The notes beneath the pieces were generated by a model. The model had not been told where the DNA came from. It did no database searches and saw only the letters and a list, made by a program, of their open reading frames with translations. The translations under genes and the position numbers were made by a program. From an uncultured Pirellula sp. (GTDB taxonomy: Bacteria > Planctomycetota > Planctomycetia > Pirellulales > Pirellulaceae), in assembly GCA_903837255.1 (NCBI GenBank), contig CAILTZ010000031.1:1-5558 (forward strand): a stretch of DNA of 5,558 nt, given 5' to 3'. Position 1 is the first letter of the stretch. Each line of letters starts with the position of its first letter. Of this stretch, positions 1-5,558 are shown in pieces.

Positions 1-678
1 CAACTGTCGCAGTTGCGAGAGAAGCTCTCTTTGATGGTAGGTTCCGAGCTAGCTTGTTCGTACCGTTCGCACTTGATGTGCGCTCCGACTCCTGATCTGC
101 ATGAACGATGCGAATACGAAACCTGGGCGATCGATCAGAGGATTGAATTGCTGGTTCTGCGATATGCTCGAGGCCATCAGGAGTTACTGAACGACGAGGG
201 TATCGAGCTGGTCAGTGCGCTTTCGAGTTTTCCGGGTGGTTTACAAAGTCTATGGGGACCTGTCGAGCGACCGAGTTTGTTTGGACATAAGCCATCGGCG
301 GATCAGCTTGCCAAGCGTTCTAGGGGATTGGATCGATGGATCGCTACTCGAAGCGATCAGATACGCGTTGAGACCGGTGCGGCTTATACATCCAAGGCCA
401 CTGCATGGGAGCGTTGGAGGCTAGCGGTCAAAAAATCCGACACGATTGCAGAGCGATTCGAGAGACTCCAAGAATTGGCGGAGCTTCAAGGGAATCTGGC
501 ACAGCAGGTCCAAGTCAAACTCGAGTATTACCAGGCTAGGGCGCAGGAGATCGAGCGTTGGATCGAGTGGCATCAAGCCGACTGCGATCTTCAGCAAGCC
601 ACTGGAAGGATTGGTTTTTGGAATCTCGAGAGTGCGGCGTGTGTGCCGCTAGCGGACTCGAGCGTCAAAGACGAATAA
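1..678 (+). CDS. C-terminal part of a helical/coiled-coil protein, possibly TolC-family outer-membrane efflux protein (5' end outside window)
   Basis: The reading frame is open from base 1 and ends at TAA 676-678, giving 225 visible residues. A TTG at 13 could be called as a start, but the frame is open before it (Q-L-S-Q) and no ribosome-binding site is visible, so the gene most likely begins left of the window. The visible protein has no membrane-spanning segment. It is rich in charged, heptad-like helices, above all the last ~85 residues before the tail. There, a stretch from about base 370 (around 'VETGAAY') to base 609 ('DLQQATG') has the length and pattern of the final helical hairpin of TolC-family proteins, which typically ends with a helix closing in '..L..A.G'. 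TolC proteins form trimeric outer-membrane/periplasmic channels for efflux or type I secretion. This assignment rests on pattern alone: the first half does not clearly match, and a generic coiled-coil protein remains possible. Its 3' end overlaps the convergent acyltransferase gene by 14 bases. Confidence 0.5.
   Translation, partial: QLSQLREKLSLMVGSELACSYRSHLMCAPTPDLHERCEYETWAIDQRIELLVLRYARGHQELLNDEGIELVSALSSFPGGLQSLWGPVERPSLFGHKPSADQLAKRSRGLDRWIATRSDQIRVETGAAYTSKATAWERWRLAVKKSDTIAERFERLQELAELQGNLAQQVQVKLEYYQARAQEIERWIEWHQADCDLQQATGRIGFWNLESAACVPLADSSVKDE
625..662. other. possible nested stem-loop at the convergent gene ends
   Basis: CTCGAG at 625-630 can pair with CTCGAG at 657-662. Inside it, GCGGC (634-638) can pair with GCCGC (645-649) around a GTGTGT loop. 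The structure lies in the last codons of the plus-strand gene and begins 3 bases beyond the stop of the minus-strand acyltransferase gene, so it would sit directly 3' of the operon's last stop codon. There is no U-tract following it in either direction, so it is not a canonical intrinsic terminator. It could be chance pairing in coding DNA. Confidence 0.2.
665..678. other. tail-to-tail overlap of convergent genes
   Basis: The plus-strand gene stops at TAA 676-678. The minus-strand acyltransferase stops at TGA, complement of 665-667. The last codons of the two genes therefore share 14 base pairs and no space is left for a separate intergenic terminator. Confidence 0.85.
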
Positions 679-1831
679 AGATTTTGTTGGCTTCGAGAAT
701 TCTCGCAATTGCATAGAGAGCAGCCATGAGTGCCACGAGCGCAAGCACGACCGACCAAGCTGCCGAGTCTTTTCGAAGAAAGCCACCGATTCCGTCGATT
801 AAAAATCCGTGGATCGCATAGCAAGTGATTGCGTTTCGACCGAAGCTGCGAAAGATGCCAATATCGATATGAAACTGTTTGATCAGTCCATCGAAGAGCA
901 GAAAGAGCGTCAATGAAAATCCTGCGCTGAAGATCAGGTAGGATAACGTGCCTGCTTTTTGGCTCATCATCCAGTAGTTCCAAGCTCGATGTTCCCAGGT
1001 TGGAGGCGGGACAAACGGGGGTTCTGCCCATGAACTCCTCTTGCCACTTGCGATGTCTTGGATTCCCGACAGGGCAGGGGAGCTAGCAAGTTTCTGGCTC
1101 GATTCTGTTGCGGGCCGACTGCGATCGTACATGCGGGTTGGGCAGGAGAGCAGGTAGCCAACGGCCATCAGGGCGCAGGAGATCACAAACCACTTGGTCG
1201 GCGATAGTTGATTCCATTGCTGGCCTGCCCAGAGTCCAACGGTGGCGGGGATCGACCAAGTCAAGAAGCCCAGAGGTCCACCGTCGATCGCTCCTGGGTT
1301 GGCGTGTACCCAGCGAAAGTAAACCAGCTCCGAGAGGGCTGCGTGAGTCAGCGCTCCGCCGGCGATCCAAGCGATCCGTATCGGCCAGCGACTCGGTAGA
1401 ATTGGTACGATCCAGAGGGTGGTCCAAGCGATATGGGTCAATGTTTGGAACCAATCTCTTTTCCAAATTGCGAACCAAAAATCGGTCTTGAGGATTTTGG
1501 TTCGAAGATCCTCCTGTCCCCAGGGGAAGTAGATCAAAAGGGCCACGATCATCAGGGCGATGGATCTTTTTATCAGTTTGCCTTGGATGCGGCGCTTGCC
1601 AGCTAGATCATCTGCAGCAATACGATTCCAAACAATTGCAATCGCCAGTCCAACGGCAAACAAGAAGTTCGGCATGATCGTATCGGCGTAGCTACAGTAG
1701 TCGTTGGTATGTCGCAGGATTCTCGGGCAGCAGGCATAGTTTCCCAGGAAATTCACAACGATCATGCCACAGACTGCATAGCCACGGAACTGGTCTAGGC
1801 TGGTCCAACGTTCAGTCTTGGGCTTGGACAA
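665..1831 (-). CDS. HGSNAT/NagX-like polytopic membrane acyltransferase (DUF5009/COG4299 type)
   Basis: This is a 388-residue multi-pass inner-membrane protein resembling heparan-alpha-glucosaminide N-acetyltransferase and bacterial NagX. Members of that family are thought to move acetyl groups from cytoplasmic acetyl-CoA across the membrane onto an amino sugar. The hallmark N-terminus 'SLDQFRG' is at residues 11-17. It is followed by a first membrane segment (about 18-32) and 'RHTNDYCSYADTIMPNFLF', where His41 aligns with the catalytic histidine of the animal enzyme, and Asp50 and Pro54 with the conserved 'D.v.P.F.F' motif. Other family marks are 'GGPLGFL' (184-190), 'NYWMMSQKAGTLSY' (285-298), 'FGRNAITCYAIHGF' (330-343) and a C-terminus in 'KIFIRL'. 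About nine or ten hydrophobic segments are visible, with a polar region at about 232-295. The start is TTG at 1829-1831, the only start that keeps the N-terminal motif: an in-frame TGA lies one codon upstream, and a strong GAGGTGA precedes it. The gene overlaps the upstream lipoprotein gene by 20 bases and is the last of the row. The substrate is unknown. Confidence 0.9.
   Translation of the reverse strand: MSKPKTERWTSLDQFRGYAVCGMIVVNFLGNYACCPRILRHTNDYCSYADTIMPNFLFAVGLAIAIVWNRIAADDLAGKRRIQGKLIKRSIALMIVALLIYFPWGQEDLRTKILKTDFWFAIWKRDWFQTLTHIAWTTLWIVPILPSRWPIRIAWIAGGALTHAALSELVYFRWVHANPGAIDGGPLGFLTWSIPATVGLWAGQQWNQLSPTKWFVISCALMAVGYLLSCPTRMYDRSRPATESSQKLASSPALSGIQDIASGKRSSWAEPPFVPPPTWEHRAWNYWMMSQKAGTLSYLIFSAGFSLTLFLLFDGLIKQFHIDIGIFRSFGRNAITCYAIHGFLIDGIGGFLRKDSAAWSVVLALVALMAALYAIARILEANKIFIRL
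1812..1831 (-). other. 20-base overlap of lipoprotein and acyltransferase genes
   Basis: The lipoprotein gene stops at TGA (complement of 1812-1814), and the acyltransferase starts at TTG (complement of 1829-1831), in a different frame. The two are therefore on one message, and ribosomes finishing the first gene end close to the second start. Translational coupling and matched expression are inferred from this. Confidence 0.8.
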
Positions 1832-4800
1832 GTTTCACCTCATCGAGACTGGATTGCGATTCGACAACTCGGTACCGGCGGTTGACGGAGAGGTTTTCCC
1901 ATCGAGATATTCTGCCGCTAGGCCAAGCGATTTCCAGCGAATCGATCTTGGTCGAGGTTCCTAGTCCAAGATGGACGAAGTCTTCGTTCGAGCATTCGAA
2001 TCCGTTGCCCGAGAGTCGCTGATGAACCCAGCTTTGTCCAACGGCTTGGACGCTCACCACCGCCCCGATAGCGTCTCGTTCCGACTCGGTTCCTATCAGT
2101 TCAACGGCCAACCAGTTTCCGTTGGTTGACGTCTGATTTTTAAGGATCGAAAGGGGATGATCCAGGTGGGTAACATAGCTATCGACGAGTCCGTCGCGAT
2201 TAAAGTCCCACAGGCCCAAGCAACGGGAAAGGTATTCATTGGTGAAAAAGGGTCCGAGTGTATCGTTGGGTTGTTCGGCGAAGGTTGCTTCGCGCTGTAG
2301 AAATACCTGTGGTCGCATCGTGTAGGGTTGCCCTCTGGACCGGTAGTCGTCGACGTGACCGTTGACCACCATAAGATCCTGCCAACCGTCGCAGTCGATG
2401 TCCAAGCATTGGGCCCCGAAACCGAGAGTTTTCTTTTTTGGGTCGATCAGTCGGTATCGCCGAGAGGCATCGACGAAAAAGTTCGAGTCGTTTTGGAGAT
2501 ACAGCGCGTTGTATTCATCGATGAAGTTGGTCATAAAAAGATCGAGGGTACCGTTGCGATCGATGTCTGCGCAGCCCACCCCCATGCTCGCTTGCGGTTT
2601 GCCTTGGTTGTCAACCGCACATCCCCGCCGGACGGCTTCGTCGGCGACTAAGAATCGCCCCGGGTGCTTCGGGTCCTGGGCACTGAGGTAGAGATTGTTG
2701 GGTGACATATCATTGGCGATGTACAAATCGTTTCCGTGTTTTCGGTCAAGGTTCCCGACGATGAGTCCCAATCCACGTCCATCGGCCATCGAGAGGTTCC
2801 AAGTTGGATTGGCGAGCTTGAATCCACCTTGTCCATCGCTCATGTAGATAAAGTCCTCGGAGGCGGGGAACTCGGTCGGCCTACACACCTGCGGGACGTT
2901 TTCCCTGGATACACAAAGGTGGGTGATCACATCGATGCCTGAGGCATAGTTGATCTCCACGAGGTCCGGCAGGTGGTCTCCGTCGATATCGGCGATCGCT
3001 CCGCTGACACTCCAGACGGGATGATTGGTGATATCTCTTTTCATGGCAGCGACTGGGATCGATTCAAAGGTCCCGTCACCTTGGTTCCTCAGCAGCCGAT
3101 TCTCGCCAAAATTCAGGACGAACAAATCGGCCATTCCGTCCTGGTCCCAATCCCCGACGGCGACACCTTGGCCGTAGGCTCGATCGTTGACCCGTGCTTG
3201 GACGGCTGTGTTTTGGAATTCTTTTCCTGCGATATTTCGCAGGAGCACATTCGGGTCGTTCGAAGCGGGTTGCCTGGGGTCTCCGCCACCTTGCAAGACC
3301 AACAGATCCGGCCATCCGTCCTTGTCGTAGTCGATCACACCGGCCCCTGCGCCGTTGCTTTGGTAAGTCTGCATGCCTGGGGCGTTGGGATCGTCACCGT
3401 TGCGATATACGACATCGGCGTGGAGTTCCTTGGAGACATCGCTCCATGCAAGTTTCGCTTGGACTGTCCCCGAACTGGCCGCCCCCGAAATGGCAGATTG
3501 GTTAGGCGTTGGGTTTTGGGAGGGGGTAGTCGACTCAGCCAATGCTTTCCAATCGATCTGTGGATAGTCGGAAAAGGATTTTTCGAGTCCCGATTTGAGT
3601 GTTTGCGAGGGGGTTGCGCCAAGGCTCGTTCGCTGTGCTTGAAGCTCCTTGATTTTTGCGCCCGAAGGGTTGTTCGCTTTTTCGTTGATTTCGCGCCACA
3701 GGATAGCTTCGAGAACCCTGCCCCGGCTTTCGAGGGTGTCAGCGATCTGGAGGATCCACTCGCTGCGGCGGTTGCCATCACGGCAGTAATTGAGGTTTCG
3801 GTTTGCAAGCTGGGTATCTTGGAAGACTTTCTCTGCGGTCTGGGCACCGGATTGGTCACCGAGAATAGCAAGCGTTTGTGCGAGGTTGCCGGCAGCCAGT
3901 GGGTTCATCGGATCGAGTTCAAGGCTTCTTGTAAAGCACTTGGCGGCTTGCGGGTGTTTGTTTTGATATTGGCACCAGAGTCCTATGGCTCGCCAGTAAT
4001 CGGGAAAGGCCTCCATGTCCTGCCGTGGGGATTGCTTGTACCAATCCCCGAGTTCGCTCCATTTCTCTTGATCGATCAGAGCCAGACCGAGTCCTACCCA
4101 GAGAGCCGGGGTAGCTTGTCCCCCTTGGATGATCTCGCGGAAGAGTGTCTCGGCTTGGTCTGGTTTTTTTTCGTAGAGGGCCCCGAAGCCGATGGAGCTT
4201 TTCAAACGAAACTCTTTGGGGTTTTCTGTAAACTTTTGGCGAACCAGTTCGTCGCTCTCGACGGGTTTGACCGTATCGAGGGCCATGACCAGGGTTGTCA
4301 GATCTGCGGCGCCCAAAGAGACGAGGTTCTGCATGAGCAAGGAGGATTCGAATCGACGTCCTTGGAGGTCAAGCACAGCGGCTAGTAGTTTGTTGGTTTC
4401 GTAGTCGTCGGGTTTGCGTTGCAGGATTTTTTTGGCTCGCTCTTCGGCGGCTTGCAGCAGAAAGCGATCGCGGCACCAGCTCGTCGCACTGCGGTGTGCG
4501 AGGACACCGAATTCAGGATCTGCGATGGGGATACGATCGACCATCGCTAGGGCTTGGTCGAGTTTTTTTCGCTCCAGGAGAACTTGTGCAGAGACATACA
4601 GGGCGCGCGAATCACTTGGTGAGCTTAGCAGGACGTTCTTGCACTCCTCCCAAGCGTCATCGAATCGTCCGGATTCGAGCAGTTTCATGGCTCGCAGTGA
4701 GCTTGCTTTTTTGGGTTCTTCGCGAGTTGCGGCGCTGTTGGCAGACGGGTTCTTTGGCGAGGTTGCTTTGTTCTGATTCGCGGCGGGTTCGCACCCGACC

Positions 4801-4874
4801 AGCGCAAGGGCGATGAGACCAATCTTGAACAGATGATCGCAGCGTCGGGAATGGGGTGATCGATTGGATTTCAT
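1812..4874 (-). CDS. lipoprotein with TPRs, seven-motif FG-GAP/VCBS propeller and C-terminal ASPIC/UnbV domain
   Basis: This is a 1020-residue exported protein. Numbering from the chosen ATG, a basic n-region and hydrophobic stretch end in lipobox 'LVGC' with Cys28, so a lipid-anchored envelope protein is predicted. A low-complexity spacer leads into helical tetratricopeptide-like repeats (about 60-360), for example 'QAAKCFTRSLELDPMNPLAAGNLA' style units, which usually bind other proteins. A Ser/Thr/Pro/Asn-rich linker (about 445-470) follows. Seven FG-GAP calcium-loop motifs come next, at 515, 575, 629, 708, 770, 825 and 890 (such as 'DYDKDGWPDLL' and 'DIDRNGTLDLF'), the number expected for a seven-bladed beta-propeller. 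The end (about 933-1004) is an ASPIC/UnbV domain with 'HLGLG' and 'AWPSG'. This CRTAC1-like architecture is common in planctomycetes; its function is not established. The start at 4872-4874 gives an ATGA overlap with the methyltransferase stop and a normal signal peptide. An in-frame ATG at 4896-4898 would add 8 residues and cannot be excluded. No clear ribosome-binding site precedes either. Confidence 0.9.
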   Translation of the reverse strand: MKSNRSPHSRRCDHLFKIGLIALALVGCEPAANQNKATSPKNPSANSAATREEPKKASSLRAMKLLESGRFDDAWEECKNVLLSSPSDSRALYVSAQVLLERKKLDQALAMVDRIPIADPEFGVLAHRSATSWCRDRFLLQAAEERAKKILQRKPDDYETNKLLAAVLDLQGRRFESSLLMQNLVSLGAADLTTLVMALDTVKPVESDELVRQKFTENPKEFRLKSSIGFGALYEKKPDQAETLFREIIQGGQATPALWVGLGLALIDQEKWSELGDWYKQSPRQDMEAFPDYWRAIGLWCQYQNKHPQAAKCFTRSLELDPMNPLAAGNLAQTLAILGDQSGAQTAEKVFQDTQLANRNLNYCRDGNRRSEWILQIADTLESRGRVLEAILWREINEKANNPSGAKIKELQAQRTSLGATPSQTLKSGLEKSFSDYPQIDWKALAESTTPSQNPTPNQSAISGAASSGTVQAKLAWSDVSKELHADVVYRNGDDPNAPGMQTYQSNGAGAGVIDYDKDGWPDLLVLQGGGDPRQPASNDPNVLLRNIAGKEFQNTAVQARVNDRAYGQGVAVGDWDQDGMADLFVLNFGENRLLRNQGDGTFESIPVAAMKRDITNHPVWSVSGAIADIDGDHLPDLVEINYASGIDVITHLCVSRENVPQVCRPTEFPASEDFIYMSDGQGGFKLANPTWNLSMADGRGLGLIVGNLDRKHGNDLYIANDMSPNNLYLSAQDPKHPGRFLVADEAVRRGCAVDNQGKPQASMGVGCADIDRNGTLDLFMTNFIDEYNALYLQNDSNFFVDASRRYRLIDPKKKTLGFGAQCLDIDCDGWQDLMVVNGHVDDYRSRGQPYTMRPQVFLQREATFAEQPNDTLGPFFTNEYLSRCLGLWDFNRDGLVDSYVTHLDHPLSILKNQTSTNGNWLAVELIGTESERDAIGAVVSVQAVGQSWVHQRLSGNGFECSNEDFVHLGLGTSTKIDSLEIAWPSGRISRWENLSVNRRYRVVESQSSLDEVKLVQAQD
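1835..1841 (-). promoter_or_regulatory. ribosome-binding site GAGGTGA for the TTG-started acyltransferase gene
   Basis: On the minus strand the message reads GAGGTGA-AAC-TTG. GAGGTGA is a seven-base match to the conserved UCACCUC near the 3' end of 16S rRNA. It lies within the final codons of the lipoprotein gene (encoding D-E-V-K) and fixes the non-ATG start of the acyltransferase. It stands out because the lipoprotein gene upstream has no recognisable Shine-Dalgarno sequence. Confidence 0.75.
4871..4874 (-). other. ATGA start/stop overlap (translational coupling)
   Basis: The methyltransferase stop TGA (complement of 4871-4873) and the preferred lipoprotein start ATG (complement of 4872-4874) share bases as ATGA. 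This arrangement usually means terminating ribosomes restart on the next gene, which fits the absence of a recognisable Shine-Dalgarno sequence before the lipoprotein start. Confidence 0.7.
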
Positions 4875-5558
4875 GGTGTGAGCGGTTTGAGCCTGCATTG
4901 AAAGATGCGTATTTCCCGTTGATTGTCTCCGAGGTCGATCAGCGTTGAGTCGCAGCTCCAGCCGGCTTTTCGGATCCAGTTTTCGAACCGGTCCCCGGTG
5001 TGCCGTTGCGGTTCGCTCAGGAGCACCACACCATGGTGGTCAAGGACGTGTCGCATGCAAGGTTCGAGAATTGGGTAGAGTGATGGGTTGTAGACGATGT
5101 CTGAGCCGATGACGATTGGGAAGCGTTGGCAGAAGCCATCGAGGTCTGCCCAATCGAGTTTGCGAACGTGGACTCGGTCGGAGACGAATCGGGCGTTGAA
5201 TCGGCACATGATCAGGGCCATGCTTGATGCATCGGTGATGCAAACCTTGGCACCTCGAAGAGCTGCTGCGATCCCCGCGCGGCCACTTCCTCCGCCCAGT
5301 TCGAGAACAGGAGTCCCGGGGGAAATGTTTAAAGTGCCCAGGAAGCGATCGAGGCCTTGGGCAGCTCGCCAGGTGGCAGCCCAGAATGGGTCAATCGCTG
5401 CGGATTCGGGCTGATCGTTAAGGAGGGTTTGTTCGAGCAATCGATCGGGGTTGATGACGCGAGCCCAAGGATAGTTTTCACCGGCGATTTCGGCGTGACC
5501 ATGTTCAAGCTCGACCCTGCGTTCCAGACGCTTAAGCAGTTTCAGCGCGTACCTCGAG
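4871..5558 (-). CDS. class I SAM-dependent methyltransferase, METTL21/Methyltransf_16-like (5' end outside window)
   Basis: At least 228 codons are visible. The frame runs open off the right edge, so the start lies beyond 5558. A TTG at 5438-5440 could be called as a start, but the upstream codons read as good protein ('YPWARVINPDRLLEQ') and no ribosome-binding site precedes that TTG. The protein shows a 'DPFWAATW' segment at about 5366-5389 and SAM-binding motif I 'ELGGGSG' (ExGxGxG) at about 5282-5302. An acidic Asp follows at the end of the next strand ('CITDAS', about 5225-5242), then 'LDWADLD' and the post-motif 'GSDIVYN' (about 5087-5107). That order and the 'D.vY' motif are typical of the lysine-methyltransferase-like METTL21/METTL20 group, which modifies cytoplasmic proteins. 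The substrate here is unknown, and a small-molecule methyltransferase is possible. No membrane segment or signal peptide is visible. Its stop overlaps the lipoprotein start by ATGA. Confidence 0.85.
   Translation of the reverse strand, partial: SRYALKLLKRLERRVELEHGHAEIAGENYPWARVINPDRLLEQTLLNDQPESAAIDPFWAATWRAAQGLDRFLGTLNISPGTPVLELGGGSGRAGIAAALRGAKVCITDASSMALIMCRFNARFVSDRVHVRKLDWADLDGFCQRFPIVIGSDIVYNPSLYPILEPCMRHVLDHHGVVLLSEPQRHTGDRFENWIRKAGWSCDSTLIDLGDNQREIRIFQCRLKPLTP

Noticed and set aside
646..655. Palindrome CCGCTAGCGG as a terminator or protein-binding site.
   Set aside because: As a hairpin it would have only a 3-4 bp stem with a tiny loop and no U-tract, it lies in coding sequence, and no second copy suggests an operator.
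1108..1491. Plus-strand and alternative minus-strand open frames inside the acyltransferase gene.
   Set aside because: The translations are Arg/Ser-rich with no family motif, and they lie opposite or out of frame to a gene with clear HGSNAT/NagX motifs.
3335..3871. A 178-codon minus-strand frame within the lipoprotein gene.
   Set aside because: It is out of frame with the clear TPR/linker/propeller coding sequence and has no recognisable motif, so it is a shadow frame.
2973..4385. A long 470-codon open frame on the plus strand, antisense to the lipoprotein gene.
   Set aside because: Its triplets align exactly with the codons of the minus-strand gene, so antisense stops would need TTA, CTA or TCA codons, which that gene avoids here. 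The translation shows no domain pattern, while the minus strand shows TPR and FG-GAP motifs. It is a codon-use artefact.
4875..4898. Lipoprotein start at the ATG of 4896-4898.
   Set aside because: It adds 8 residues before an already complete signal peptide and has no ribosome-binding site. The ATG at 4872-4874 gives a standard ATGA coupling with the upstream gene. It is kept only as an alternative.
5553..5558. CTCGAG at the right edge, as a possible cloning junction.
   Set aside because: TCGA-type words are frequent throughout, the same hexamer occurs inside the window at 625 and 657, and the methyltransferase frame runs smoothly into the edge.

Overview
The window looks like chromosomal DNA of a planctomycete, most likely of the Pirellulaceae/Rhodopirellula type. 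The grounds are a large lipoprotein that joins TPRs, an FG-GAP propeller and an ASPIC/UnbV domain, a HGSNAT/NagX-like membrane acetyltransferase of the 'NYWMMSQ' type, moderate GC with many TCGA/GATC words, TTG start use and weak Shine-Dalgarno use. This is an inference from protein style; no rRNA or other marker gene is present.

The window is coding almost from edge to edge. On the plus strand, 1-678 is the 3' end of a gene for a helical, probably coiled-coil protein. Its last ~85 residues resemble the end of a TolC-type outer-membrane efflux protein, and its start lies left of the window. The rest is a tightly packed minus-strand gene row, read right to left. First is a class I SAM-dependent methyltransferase (4871 to beyond 5558, 5' end outside the window). 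Next is a ~1020-residue lipoprotein (1812-4874). Last is a ~388-residue polytopic HGSNAT/NagX-like acyltransferase (665-1831). The methyltransferase and lipoprotein genes overlap by the classic ATGA (4871-4874). The lipoprotein and acyltransferase genes overlap by 20 bases, and the acyltransferase uses a TTG start behind a strong GAGGTGA ribosome-binding site inside the lipoprotein gene. The row therefore looks like one translationally coupled operon, with its promoter right of the window. It converges on the plus-strand gene with a 14-base tail-to-tail overlap (665-678), where there is no intergenic space and no canonical terminator.

Working together: the lipoprotein is predicted to be exported and lipid-anchored, and the acyltransferase sits in the inner membrane, so both may act at the cell envelope, perhaps on a glycan. 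The methyltransferase is predicted to be cytoplasmic and its substrate cannot be read from the sequence. A shared pathway is a hypothesis based only on gene overlap.

I saw no tRNA, rRNA, CRISPR array, insertion sequence, attachment site or prophage gene, and no non-coding stretch above 300 bases. Nothing here amounts to a clearly new system. The most interesting items are the overlapping lipoprotein/membrane-acetyltransferase pair and the architecture of the lipoprotein.
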